A stretch of 51,611 nucleotides of DNA from Clostridia bacterium (GTDB lineage: Bacteria > Bacillota_A > Clostridia > Lachnospirales > Cellulosilyticaceae). The notes below the pieces were generated by a model. That model did not search any database. It saw only the letters and a list, made by a program, of their open reading frames with translations, and was not told where the DNA came from. Where the stretch lies: NCBI GenBank assembly GCA_029239935.1, contig JARBTY010000006.1, positions 1 through 51,611 on the forward strand, read 5' to 3'. Both the position numbers and the translations under genes were made by a program. Shown here piece after piece: positions 25,069 to 33,850 of the stretch (position 1 is the first letter of the stretch; the number at the start of each line of letters is the position of its first letter).

Positions 25069-26823
25069 ATGTCAGATCTTAAAATAACTATTGATGGCAG
25101 AGAGACTTTGGTTAAGCCAGGCGCGACCGTTTTAGAGGCAGCAAGACAAGTAGGCGTACATATACCAACTCTTTGTCACTTAGATTTACATGATACCAAA
25201 ATGGTAAATCAAGCAGCTTCTTGTAGAATTTGTGTTGTGGAAGTGGAAGGCCGCAGAAATTTAGCGCCAGCTTGTGCAACGCCTGTTACAGAGGGGATGA
25301 TTGTAAATACCCGTTCAGTAAAAGTGCTTAATGCAAGAAAGGTGGTTCTTGAGTTGTTATTATCAGACCATCCTAAAGATTGTCTAGTATGTGAAAAATC
25401 AGGACAATGTGAACTTCAAGATCTTGCTATTAAATTTGGGGTTCGTGAACTGAGAATAGGTAAAGATGGGGCTCAGTCAACTTATCCAGTAGATCCAAGT
25501 CAAGCGATTGTAAGAGATATGGATAAATGTATTATGTGCAGACGCTGTGAAACCATGTGTAATAAAGTTCAGACAGTAGGCGCATTATCAGGTATCAACA
25601 GAGGTTTTCAAGCAGTGGTTTCTACAGCTTTTGAAGTAGACCTTGTGGATTCTGTATGTACTCACTGCGGACAATGTGTTGCGGTCTGTCCAACAGGTGC
25701 ATTATGTGAAAAAGAACATGCTTGGGACGTGGTAAGACAGTTAGCAGATAAAGATAAAGTTGTAGTTGTACAAACCGCTCCAGCTGTAAGAACAGCATTA
25801 GGTGAAGAATTTGGTATGGAAGCGGGCACGCTTGTAACAGGTAAAATGGTTGCAGCTCTTAGAAGACTTGGATTTAACTATGTATTTGATACAGATTTTG
25901 CAGCAGACGTAACCATTATGGAAGAAGGGGCAGAACTGATTGATCGTATTACCCGATTTAAAGCAGGAGATAAATCAGTAAGTCTTCCTATTTTGACAAG
26001 CTGTTGCCCTGCATGGGTAAATTTCATTGAAAGTCAGTTTCCAGATTTATTAGATATCCCATCTACTGCAAGATCACCACAGCAGATTTTTGGAGCTATT
26101 GCGAAAAATTATTTTGCTGAAAAATATCAAATTCCAAAAGAAAAAATGGTTGTTGTATCTATTATGCCATGTTTAGCTAAAAAATATGAAGCCTCAAGAC
26201 CGGAATTTAATAATGATGTAGATATTTCAATCTCTACAAGAGAGTTAGCTCACTTAATTAAAAGGGCAAATATTGACTTTATTAATCTGCCAGAAGAGGA
26301 TTTTGATAATCCACTGGGTGAATCCACTGGAGCAGCTGTTATCTTTGGGACAACGGGAGGGGTTATTGAAGCAGCCACTCGTACGGCCTATGAAATTTTA
26401 ACAGGTGATACCCTAGGAAAAGTTGAGTTTGAAGAATTAAGAGGATTTGATGGGGTTAGAAGTGCTACTGTAAAAATTGGAGACATGGATCTTAATATCG
26501 GTATCGCCCATGGACTTGGAAATGCGAGAGAGCTTCTAGAAGAAATCAGAAGCGGTAATCCAAGAAATTTCCATGCTATTGAAATTATGGCTTGTCCTGG
26601 AGGATGTATAGGTGGCGGCGGTCAGCCCTACCATCATGGAGATACTGAGATTCTTAAAAAACGCCAAGCTGCAATTTATACAGAAGATAGAAATAAAACG
26701 ATTCGTAAATCTCATGAAAATCCATTTGTTAAAGAACTTTATGCAAACTACTTGGGCGAACCAATGAGCCATAAAGCCCATGAACTACTGCATACTCATT
26801 ACAAAGAACAAAATAAAGTTTGA
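25069..26823 (+). CDS. hydA: Bifurcating [FeFe] hydrogenase catalytic subunit HydA
   Basis: A 584-aa enzyme for reversible H2 formation. N-terminal [2Fe-2S] ligands (C in PTLCHLD, AASCRICVV, APAC), a His/Cys 4Fe-4S site (HPKDCLVCEKSGQC), two ferredoxin motifs (CIMCRRCETMC, CTHCGQCVAVC), then the H-cluster domain with L1 TSCCPAW (C312, C313), L2 MPCLAKKYE (C368) and L3 MACPGGCIGGGGQ (C509, C513). All catalytic residues, including the proton-relay cysteine, are intact, unlike the two hydrogenase-like neighbours. With HydB and HydC it forms a group A3-type complex coupling NADH and ferredoxin oxidation. A strong terminator follows. Confidence 0.97.
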   Translation: MSDLKITIDGRETLVKPGATVLEAARQVGVHIPTLCHLDLHDTKMVNQAASCRICVVEVEGRRNLAPACATPVTEGMIVNTRSVKVLNARKVVLELLLSDHPKDCLVCEKSGQCELQDLAIKFGVRELRIGKDGAQSTYPVDPSQAIVRDMDKCIMCRRCETMCNKVQTVGALSGINRGFQAVVSTAFEVDLVDSVCTHCGQCVAVCPTGALCEKEHAWDVVRQLADKDKVVVVQTAPAVRTALGEEFGMEAGTLVTGKMVAALRRLGFNYVFDTDFAADVTIMEEGAELIDRITRFKAGDKSVSLPILTSCCPAWVNFIESQFPDLLDIPSTARSPQQIFGAIAKNYFAEKYQIPKEKMVVVSIMPCLAKKYEASRPEFNNDVDISISTRELAHLIKRANIDFINLPEEDFDNPLGESTGAAVIFGTTGGVIEAATRTAYEILTGDTLGKVEFEELRGFDGVRSATVKIGDMDLNIGIAHGLGNARELLEEIRSGNPRNFHAIEIMACPGGCIGGGGQPYHHGDTEILKKRQAAIYTEDRNKTIRKSHENPFVKELYANYLGEPMSHKAHELLHTHYKEQNKV

Positions 26824-26850
26824 TAAATAATTAATAATTTATAATGAAAA

Positions 26851-26897
26851 ACTGATCTGCAACTAGATTTTTACTGAGTTGTAGGTCAGTTTTTTTT
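26851..26897 (+). terminator. Intrinsic terminator of the hydCDBA operon
   Basis: ACTGATCTGCAACT (26851-26864) pairs with AGTTGTAGGTCAGT (26877-26890), 14 bp with two G-U pairs, followed by a run of T. The remaining intergenic DNA to 27092 holds the next promoter and is otherwise AT-rich without visible features. Confidence 0.92.
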
Positions 26898-26962
26898 GCT
26901 GTAAAGAGTCAAAATGATAGGATAATAGGGGAGATAATAAGTAGAAAAACAGCCTTTAAAGA

Positions 26963-26991
26963 TTGACATAAAAATAACAAGAACTTATAAT
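26963..26991 (+). promoter_or_regulatory. Consensus promoter of the PAS-hydrogenase/phosphatase unit
   Basis: A perfect TTGACA (26963-26968), 17 nt, and a perfect TATAAT (26986-26991). The leader to the first ATG would be about 95 nt. No Rex site is visible, so this unit seems constitutive compared with hydCDBA. Confidence 0.8.
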
Positions 26992-27092
26992 GAGGGTAAG
27001 AGATAAAAATGTTTTAAAAATAACATAAGGTAAGGCGTTTTAGAAGCAATAGATAGAGAATGATGGTATTTTATTAAATGGGGAGTGGTGAT

Positions 27093-27338
27093 ATGAAAGT
27101 CATTAGAATATGTATTGGAAGTGCCTGTCATCTTAAAGGGTCTTATCAAGTCATTGAAACCTTTAAAGAGTTAATACAACTCTATAAGTTAGAAAACAAA
27201 CTTGAATTAAATGCAGCTTTTTGTATAGGTAGATGTACGGAAGCTGTTTCTGTAGCAAGATGGGATGAGGCGGTTTTATCCGTTTCAAAAGAAAATGCAA
27301 AAGAAATCTTTATAAATGAAATTATGGCTTATCTTTAG
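27093..27338 (+). CDS. Thioredoxin-like [2Fe-2S] protein
   Basis: An 81-aa protein, essentially a bare NuoE-type C-terminal domain: CIGSAC (C-x4-C) near residue 7 and CIGRC (C-x3-C) near 47 supply four cluster ligands. I chose ATG 27093, 7 nt after GGGAG; an in-frame ATG at 27078 precedes that site. It is 15 nt from the PAS-hydrogenase gene, so it is probably its electron partner. It lacks the helical N-terminus of HydC. Confidence 0.85.
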   Translation: MKVIRICIGSACHLKGSYQVIETFKELIQLYKLENKLELNAAFCIGRCTEAVSVARWDEAVLSVSKENAKEIFINEIMAYL

Positions 27339-27353
27339 GGAGTGACTTAAATA

Positions 27354-29078
27354 ATGTGGATTATTAATTTTTCAGAGGCAGATTGCAAAAATTGTTATGC
27401 GTGTGTACGGGCGTGCCCTGTTCATGCTATTGAAGTTAAAGCTGAACAGGCTCAAATCATGAAGGATAGATGTATTGGATGCGGAAAATGTCTAAAGGTC
27501 TGTCCGAAAAATGCCAAGCAAGTTAAAACGGAACTGGAAACGGTTAAAAAATACGTTAAATGCAAACAAACAGTCATAGCGTCTATTGCGCCGTCATTTG
27601 CAGCGCTATTTGCAGAAAATAGTCATAAAGTTGCGTCAGCACTGAAAATGTTAGGCTTTACCTATGCTGAAGAAACGGTATTAGGAGCTGATGCTGTTAC
27701 GAGTGCCTATGAGAGCTATGTAAAAACCCATGATCAATCCTGTATGATTACAAGCTGCTGTCCATCAGTTAATTATCTGATACAAAAGCATCATCCAGAG
27801 ATTATCCAAAATCTTATCCCTATTATATCGCCAGCAGTCTGTCATGGAAGAATGCTGAAAGAAAAATATGGTAAAGAGGTAAAAGTTGTTTTTATCGGAC
27901 CATGTTTATCTAAAAAGATTGAGGGCAATGAGGAAGAAGCGATAGATGCAGTGCTCACCTTTGAGGAATTAGAAAAGTGGATGCATGAAGAAAATATAGT
28001 TTTGGAGGCACTGCCGGAAGTTACTTTTGATACATGGCAGACAGAACAAAGACTTTATCCTATAGTAGGCGGTGTAACCAGAACAATAAACAAAGATACT
28101 TTGGACAAAGAGATTATTAAAGTAGATGGCATAGAAGAATGTATTGAGGTCATAGAGGCTATTAAAGAAGGAAGATTTGAAAATGTTTTATTTGAGATGA
28201 GCTGCTGCAGGCAAAGCTGTATTGCAGGTCCGGGAATGCCAAGTGACGTCCCTAATATTTATGAACGGAAAAGGAGAGTTAAAAAATATGTCGCGGCTTG
28301 CCGTGAAAAGCAGAGAGAGACCGAACCAATCAAAGGGTATGGTCAGGAAGAACTATCAAAAATAGATTTGCAGCAGTATTTTTCCAACCTCTATATACCA
28401 CTTAAAGAACCTAGTGAAGAGGAAGTTAAGAGTATACTCAGCAGTATTGGTAAATATACAAAATTGGATGAGTTAAACTGCGGAAGCTGTGGTTATCATA
28501 CTTGTAGAGAAAAAGCAGCAGCGGTATTTAATGGGATGGCTGAGGCCAATATGTGTCTGCCTTTTATGAGACAAAAAGCGGAGACCTTAACCAATGTCAT
28601 TTTTGATGCCTCACCCAATCTGATTCTTATTATTAATAGGCATTTTGAGATTTTAGAACTCAATCCAGCTGCTCAAAAATTCTTTAAAATGACGAAAGAG
28701 ACCACATCGGAGCTTCCAATTGCCATGTTTATCGATCAGGAAGTATTTGAAGAAGTCAAACGTACTAAAAAAAGTGTTTTAGGACAGAAAGTGATGATTA
28801 AAGCCAATGATGCAGTGGTTATTCAGAGTGTCATATGGATTGAATACCATCAAGTGATGTTATGGATAGCTCATGATATTACTAAGGATGAGAAACTTGA
28901 AAAGAAGCTACAGACGATGAAAATAGATGCCATTAATATGGCGCAGCAAGTTATCAATAAACAGATGACCGTGGCTCAGGAAATAGCTAGTCTTCTGGGG
29001 GAGACAACGGCTGAGACAAAAGTAACTTTAACTCAGTTAAAACAACTCATTCAAGAAGAAGAGGGCATAAAAAAATGA
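27354..29078 (+). CDS. Putative sensory [FeFe] hydrogenase with PAS domain (HydS-like)
   Basis: A 574-aa protein: two 4Fe-4S ferredoxin motifs (CKNCYACVRAC, CIGCGKCLKVC), an H-cluster domain, a CGSCGYHTC 4Fe-4S motif near 390, a PAS domain near 418-520 (NVIFDASPNLILIIN) and a helical tail. L1 is TSCCPS (C135, C136), L2 is GPCLSKKIE (C184) and L3 is CCRQSC (C285, C289 as C-x3-C), so the H-cluster ligands persist but the canonical MPC and CPGGC contexts are lost. This matches proteins proposed as hydrogen or redox sensors (group C-like). It overlaps the phosphatase gene by 4 nt, making that the likely output. Confidence 0.88.
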   Translation: MWIINFSEADCKNCYACVRACPVHAIEVKAEQAQIMKDRCIGCGKCLKVCPKNAKQVKTELETVKKYVKCKQTVIASIAPSFAALFAENSHKVASALKMLGFTYAEETVLGADAVTSAYESYVKTHDQSCMITSCCPSVNYLIQKHHPEIIQNLIPIISPAVCHGRMLKEKYGKEVKVVFIGPCLSKKIEGNEEEAIDAVLTFEELEKWMHEENIVLEALPEVTFDTWQTEQRLYPIVGGVTRTINKDTLDKEIIKVDGIEECIEVIEAIKEGRFENVLFEMSCCRQSCIAGPGMPSDVPNIYERKRRVKKYVAACREKQRETEPIKGYGQEELSKIDLQQYFSNLYIPLKEPSEEEVKSILSSIGKYTKLDELNCGSCGYHTCREKAAAVFNGMAEANMCLPFMRQKAETLTNVIFDASPNLILIINRHFEILELNPAAQKFFKMTKETTSELPIAMFIDQEVFEEVKRTKKSVLGQKVMIKANDAVVIQSVIWIEYHQVMLWIAHDITKDEKLEKKLQTMKIDAINMAQQVINKQMTVAQEIASLLGETTAETKVTLTQLKQLIQEEEGIKK

Positions 29079-30235
29079 AATTTTTTGTGGATTTCGCAAC
29101 GGGAAGCTTAAATAAATATGGTGAAGAATTATGCGGCGATAAAGTGGAATTTTTCAATGGGAAAGATAGCTTTATAGCAGTGCTTTCAGATGGTCTTGGA
29201 AGCGGTGTCAAGGCCAATATACTTGCCACTTTAACAGCAAAAATTGCCATTACAATGCTTAAAGAGGGACTCAATATTGAGGAAGTGGTGGATACCATTA
29301 TCCATACACTGCCAATGTGCTCTGTAAGAAAACTAGCTTACTCTACTTTTACGATTATAAAAGTGGATTCTAAAGGCATGGTTTATGTTGTTGAATTTGA
29401 TAATCCCAGTGTATTTTTTATAAGAGACGGTAAAATAAAAAATTTGGAAACAACAACGACAGAAATTAATGGCAGAAGTATAAAAGAAAGTAAATTTGAA
29501 CTGAGTGAAAAAGATACACTGGTATTTGTAAGTGACGGGGTGATCCATGCTGGAGCAGGTATGATACTCAATCTGGGGTGGAGCTGGAAAGAAGTAGCTA
29601 ATTATCTGCAAAATACAGTAAAGAAATCAATGCCCGCTAAGATGGTTACCAATCTTCTTCTGGGAGTATGTGAGGATCTGTACATAGAAAAACCAGGGGA
29701 TGATACAACGGTTGCAGTTATCAAAGCCATTCAGCCAAAGCAGGCCACCTTGTTTGCAGGTCCGCCGCTAGAGTATACAAGTGATAAAGAAGTGGTTAAT
29801 ATTTTAATGAATACACCAGGCAAAAAAATAGTGTGTGGAGGTACTGCCGCTAATATAGTCTCTAAAGAGATTGGTGTAGCCATTAAGACTAATTTTACGA
29901 TTATAGATAAGGATATACCACCTATTGGCTATATGAGAGGTATTGATTTAGTAACAGAAGGTGTACTCACTATAAAGGGAGCTGTTGAGCGCTTAGAACG
30001 GGTAAAGACTGCAAAAAAAATAGATTTTCTTTACGATGAAGACGGCGCTTCTAAGCTAGCTAGGATGTTATTTGAGGATTGTACCCATATTAAAATGTTA
30101 GTGGGGCGCGCCATTAATCCAGCTCATCAAAACCCGGATTTCCCCAATGAATTAAGTATCAAGCTCAATGTTTTAAAAAATCTGGAGACAGTTTTGAAAA
30201 GCTTAGGCAAACTCATTGAAGTTGAATATTATTAG
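29075..30235 (+). CDS. SpoIIE/PP2C-family Ser/Thr protein phosphatase with extra C-terminal domain
   Basis: A 386-aa protein. The N-terminal 220 residues form a PP2C/SpoIIE domain with metal-binding motifs DFATGSLNKYG, LSDGLGSGVKAN, FVSDGVIHAG and PGDDTTVAVI. The C-terminal 165 residues (from AGPPLEYTSDKE, with IVCGGTAANIVSKE and PPIGYMRGIDLVTEG) match no domain I can name. SpoIIE-type enzymes dephosphorylate STAS proteins. Here it overlaps the PAS-hydrogenase gene in ATGA, so its activity is probably gated by that protein. The RsbW-like ATPase 9.4 kb upstream is a candidate opposing kinase, by inference. Confidence 0.88.
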   Translation: MKFFVDFATGSLNKYGEELCGDKVEFFNGKDSFIAVLSDGLGSGVKANILATLTAKIAITMLKEGLNIEEVVDTIIHTLPMCSVRKLAYSTFTIIKVDSKGMVYVVEFDNPSVFFIRDGKIKNLETTTTEINGRSIKESKFELSEKDTLVFVSDGVIHAGAGMILNLGWSWKEVANYLQNTVKKSMPAKMVTNLLLGVCEDLYIEKPGDDTTVAVIKAIQPKQATLFAGPPLEYTSDKEVVNILMNTPGKKIVCGGTAANIVSKEIGVAIKTNFTIIDKDIPPIGYMRGIDLVTEGVLTIKGAVERLERVKTAKKIDFLYDEDGASKLARMLFEDCTHIKMLVGRAINPAHQNPDFPNELSIKLNVLKNLETVLKSLGKLIEVEYY

Positions 30236-30258
30236 AGAGGTCATAGACCTCTTTTTTT
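30236..30258 (+). terminator. Intrinsic terminator after the PP2C gene
   Basis: AGAGGTC and GACCTCT pair around ATA, followed by seven T. It begins right after the stop codon at 30235. Confidence 0.9.
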
Positions 30259-30290
30259 GTTTTTAGGAGTTTTTAGTAAGAGACTTCTAA

Positions 30291-30340
30291 AGAAAGAAAA
30301 TACTAAAGAGAATAGAGAAAGCAGATACTAAAGAGAATAG
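30291..30340 (+). repeat. Two-copy 25-bp tandem repeat upstream of the transpeptidase promoter
   Basis: Unit 1 (30291-30315) and unit 2 (30316-30340) match at 23 of 25 positions; the last 16 bases of each (ATACTAAAGAGAATAG) are identical. The second copy ends 1 nt before the -35 of the next promoter, a place where an activator or repressor could bind. It could also be a slippage duplication in purine-rich DNA. Confidence 0.85.
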
Positions 30341-30341
30341 G

Positions 30342-30370
30342 TTGATATTTTGTCTTTCATTTGTTATAAT
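30342..30370 (+). promoter_or_regulatory. Promoter of the L,D-transpeptidase gene
   Basis: TTGATA (30342-30347), 17 nt, TATAAT (30365-30370), a near-consensus promoter abutting the tandem repeat. Confidence 0.75.
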
Positions 30371-30412
30371 ACATAAAAGGAAAAAAATGGAAATAAATAA
30401 GGGGGACAAAAG

Positions 30413-32293
30413 GTGAAAAAAATTTGGGGAGTACTTTGTGCAGTGGTGATGTGCTGCAATAGTGTATTAGGAAATGAATTTTTAAATACCAGTAGCAATG
30501 AGAGTAAATCAGTAGAGACCTTGATACAAAACCCGCATTTAGAATCAGAAGATCACGTGAAAACTGTAAAAGAAGAAATAGTGATGTCATTTGAAAATGA
30601 CACAGAAAGAAGTATACTTATTAAAGAAGTAAGAGATGAAGAGCATATAACGCAAGGAAAGGCAGCACAAATCATTTGCCAGTATATAGGGGTTAATCCG
30701 ATTTATCTACCGGAAAAGGAGAACTGTGAAGACCCGTTTATCGGAAGGTTAGTTCTGGAGTATATTTGGGGAAGCCTTTCGTATGATGACAAACGTGTTA
30801 TCTCTTTAGAAGACTGGAAAATTGTATTTAATAAAGCCAAGCAGTTTAAAGAAGATAAAAATGCCTTTTATAATACTTTGATAGCTGAAAAGATAAATAT
30901 AAAAGAGAAGATAAACAAATATATAGAGGAGAGTTATCAAAGTTTAACGTTTAAAAACATCTCTTTAGGTAAAGCCGAACAAAGCAGGTTATCTCTTTCA
31001 GTTCATGATAAGCGCTATGGCCTCTATGAATTTTTAGATGCAACTTACATAAACCTTAGGGCGTTAGAGGACATAGGTTTCAAAAACCAAGACAACATGT
31101 ATTGGTTTGAAGCAATACAACAAGAAGATAAAGCATCTTATAAGGAGTCAAAGCCCCTTACTAAAAAAGATGTCTACATCCATAACCAGCCTATTTACAT
31201 AGGAGAACTAAAGACTTATATGCTGGAGATTGATGATGAAATGTTTGTTCCCATAAGAGCATTACAGGCCTATTTTAACTTAATCATTGCTGATGAAAAA
31301 ATACAATTGATCCTTAAAGAAAAACCTATCAGCAGCTATATATTAAATGATGGGGCTTTTATGACAAACGGTACGGATGAAGATTTAAATGTGATGTATA
31401 GTGAGTTATACTGGGACGGAAAACAACTCATTGAAAATAAGCCTGAAATCAAACGACTTCTGCCTAGTGAAAAGGTAGCTTATAATACGCAGCTTTATAG
31501 CTTGAAAAAGGGATATTACCTTAACACTCATATTCGCTACATCGAAACAGCTGGTGAAACACTTCGCTTAGACCAGCCATTAGGGCAAGATATGCTGCCG
31601 CTGTTAAAGAAGTACAATGAGGCTCTAGAGAAAGAGCAGCAGGCGAGTACGGTTAAAAAGGATACCTTATTCCCACCATCACTGATTATAGGAACCATGA
31701 AATATGCTGTGAATGGTTTTGCAAAGGGTCAAAAGGTTGAAGTCTGGGCGGCAGAAGATGGGGCAGCTTATTCGGTAAAAGACAGTCAGGGCAAAGTCAT
31801 CAAGTTTCCATGGAATAGTATTGCTATTCCCAAAGACCCGCCTACAGCCAAGGATAAGCCAAGCAAAGAACAAATAGAAGCTTTTATCAATGAGCAGGAT
31901 ATAAGCAGCAAAACAACATATCTAGTATGGACAGATTTATATAGGCAGCAAACCTATATTCTAAAAGGGTCTAAAAATAATTGGCAGCTCATTAAAACAC
32001 TGCTATGTTCTACAGGGAGAAATATTACCCCTACACCAAGGGGTGCGTTTGAACTTACCAATCGTGTACCTTATTTTGGTGTCGACAAAGGGTATCGATG
32101 TAAAAATGCTTTTCAGATATTTGGCGACTATCTCTATCACTCCATTATATTTGATGTCACGGGTACACGATTACTTGAAGGTAAAGGGGTTCTTGGACAT
32201 AGGGCTTCCCAGGGGTGTATCAGATTTTCAGAAGAGGAGAGCCTTTGGTTTTATAATACAATGCAGCCTGGTACCCGTGTGTGGATTTATTAA
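30413..32293 (+). CDS. Exported L,D-transpeptidase (YkuD domain)
   Basis: A 626-aa envelope protein from GTG 30413, preceded by GGGGGA. The N-terminus MKKIWGVLCAVVMCC is a signal peptide, probably cleaved near SVLG-NE. The middle has a copper amine oxidase N-like (stalk) segment around 260-300 (MFVPIRALQAYFNL). The C-terminal 120 residues are a YkuD domain with the catalytic His596 and Cys602 in HRASQGCIRF. Such enzymes make 3-3 peptidoglycan cross-links or attach proteins to the wall. The large pre-domain is unassigned. It is monocistronic with its own promoter. Confidence 0.85.
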   Translation: MKKIWGVLCAVVMCCNSVLGNEFLNTSSNESKSVETLIQNPHLESEDHVKTVKEEIVMSFENDTERSILIKEVRDEEHITQGKAAQIICQYIGVNPIYLPEKENCEDPFIGRLVLEYIWGSLSYDDKRVISLEDWKIVFNKAKQFKEDKNAFYNTLIAEKINIKEKINKYIEESYQSLTFKNISLGKAEQSRLSLSVHDKRYGLYEFLDATYINLRALEDIGFKNQDNMYWFEAIQQEDKASYKESKPLTKKDVYIHNQPIYIGELKTYMLEIDDEMFVPIRALQAYFNLIIADEKIQLILKEKPISSYILNDGAFMTNGTDEDLNVMYSELYWDGKQLIENKPEIKRLLPSEKVAYNTQLYSLKKGYYLNTHIRYIETAGETLRLDQPLGQDMLPLLKKYNEALEKEQQASTVKKDTLFPPSLIIGTMKYAVNGFAKGQKVEVWAAEDGAAYSVKDSQGKVIKFPWNSIAIPKDPPTAKDKPSKEQIEAFINEQDISSKTTYLVWTDLYRQQTYILKGSKNNWQLIKTLLCSTGRNITPTPRGAFELTNRVPYFGVDKGYRCKNAFQIFGDYLYHSIIFDVTGTRLLEGKGVLGHRASQGCIRFSEEESLWFYNTMQPGTRVWIY

Positions 32294-32310
32294 AAATAAA
32301 TTTTTAAATA

Positions 32311-32329
32311 AAAAGCATATGGTGCTTTT
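32311..32329 (+). terminator. Weak terminator-like hairpin after the transpeptidase
   Basis: AAAAGCA and TGCTTTT pair around a 5-nt loop, but no U-run follows the stem, so function as a terminator is doubtful. Confidence 0.35.
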
Positions 32330-32378
32330 GAGAATAATAAAGGGATGGCTCACTCATAATATAAAGGATAAGTAACAT

Positions 32379-32408
32379 TTGGAATATATTATTAGAGTGT
32401 GATATAAT
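32379..32408 (+). promoter_or_regulatory. Promoter of the M18 aminopeptidase gene
   Basis: TTGGAA (32379-32384), 18 nt, TATAAT (32403-32408), about 30 nt before the ATG at 32437. Confidence 0.6.
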
Positions 32409-32436
32409 ACTGTAGGAGCAACTAAGGAGGTAGAAT

Positions 32437-33831
32437 ATGGAAGAAATAAAAAAAGAATATAAAAATGTATGGAATAGCTATACAGAAGAAGATATGAGTC
32501 AAGTATTTGAATATGCGGAGAGGTACAAAGCATTTATATCAGATAATAAGACAGAACGGGAATGTGTACGTTCGATGGTAAAAAAGGCTGAAGAAGCAGG
32601 TTATAGGAATATAGAAGCACTTATTAAAGATGGAGCAAAAGTAGGCAGTGGAGCTAAGGTATATGCTAATTATAAGGACAAAACACTTATTTTATTTTGT
32701 ATAGGTGAGGCGCCTTTAGACGCAGGAATCAATTTGCTTGGAGCGCATCTAGACTCCCCAAGACTAGATCTTAAGCCAAACCCTTTATATGAAGATACAG
32801 AACTTGCAATGTTTAAAACCCACTATTACGGCGGGGTTAAAAAATACCAGTGGGTGGCTTTGCCGCTGGCAATACATGGGGTAGTTGTTAAAAAAGATGG
32901 GGAAGTTATTAACATAACTATAGGTGAAGATGAAAATGATCCGGTAGTGGGTATTTCTGACCTGCTCATTCATTTGGCAAAAGAGCAGATGGAGAAGAAG
33001 CTAGGTGAAGCCATTGCCGGAGAAGATCTTAATATTTGTTTAGGAAGTATTCCTCTTAAAGGTGAAGAAAAGGATAAAGTGAAGGGGAATATTTTAAAAT
33101 GGTTAAATGATAAGTATGGTATTGTAGAAGAAGACTTGGTTTCATCAGAACTAGAAATCGTGCCAGCGGGTAAAGCCAGAGATTATGGTTTAGACCGCAG
33201 CATGGTTATAGGTTATGGTCAAGATGACAGAGTATGCAGCTATGCCTCCTTTGAAGCGCAGTTAGAGGTTACTCACCCTATCAAAACGACAGCCACAGTT
33301 TTAGTTGATAAAGAAGAAATCGGGAGTGTAGGCGCTTCAGGAATGCAGTCTAAGTTTTTTGAAAATACTGTGGCGGAAGTGTTAAACTTAGTTGGCCAGT
33401 ACTCAAGCTTAAAATTGAGACGCGCGCTGGCGAATTCAAAAATGCTTTCTTCGGATGTCACTGCAGGGTATGACCCTAATCACCCCACTGTGTTAGAGAA
33501 ATACAATGCAGCTTACTTTGGCAAAGGTGTTGTATTTAACAAATATACCGGTTCAAGAGGTAAATCAGGTTCTAATGAAGCCAATGCAGAATATGTAGCT
33601 GAACTAAGAAAAATAATGGCAGATAATGAGGTAACCTGGCAAACTTCAGAACTTGGAAGACTTGACCTAGGGGGCGGTGGAACGATAGCTTATATTCTTG
33701 CAAATTATGGCATGGATGTCATAGACTGTGGGGTGGCCGTACACAGTATGCATGCCCCTTGGGAGATTACCAGTAAAGCAGATATCTATGAAATGAGAAA
33801 GGCCTATATCGCATTTTTAAAAAATGCCTAA
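32437..33831 (+). CDS. M18 family aspartyl-type aminopeptidase
   Basis: A 464-aa cytosolic zinc aminopeptidase that trims N-terminal residues from peptides. The family residues are clear: LLGAHLDSPRLDLKP (first zinc His), YGQDDRVCSYASFEA, LVDKEEIGSVGASGMQS (catalytic Glu with bridging ligands), and the last zinc His in AVHSMHAPWE. The length matches the M18 family. A TAAGGAGG site precedes the ATG at 32437. It appears to head a unit that continues with a cyclophilin and an M19 dipeptidase, all linked to peptide turnover or folding. Confidence 0.93.
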   Translation: MEEIKKEYKNVWNSYTEEDMSQVFEYAERYKAFISDNKTERECVRSMVKKAEEAGYRNIEALIKDGAKVGSGAKVYANYKDKTLILFCIGEAPLDAGINLLGAHLDSPRLDLKPNPLYEDTELAMFKTHYYGGVKKYQWVALPLAIHGVVVKKDGEVINITIGEDENDPVVGISDLLIHLAKEQMEKKLGEAIAGEDLNICLGSIPLKGEEKDKVKGNILKWLNDKYGIVEEDLVSSELEIVPAGKARDYGLDRSMVIGYGQDDRVCSYASFEAQLEVTHPIKTTATVLVDKEEIGSVGASGMQSKFFENTVAEVLNLVGQYSSLKLRRALANSKMLSSDVTAGYDPNHPTVLEKYNAAYFGKGVVFNKYTGSRGKSGSNEANAEYVAELRKIMADNEVTWQTSELGRLDLGGGGTIAYILANYGMDVIDCGVAVHSMHAPWEITSKADIYEMRKAYIAFLKNA

Positions 33832-33850
33832 AAATCAGGAGGAAACAAAA

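Noticed and set aside
32043..32375. 110-codon open frame in another frame across the end of the transpeptidase gene
   Set aside because: Most of it overlaps the conserved YkuD domain; no ribosome binding site and no recognisable protein features.
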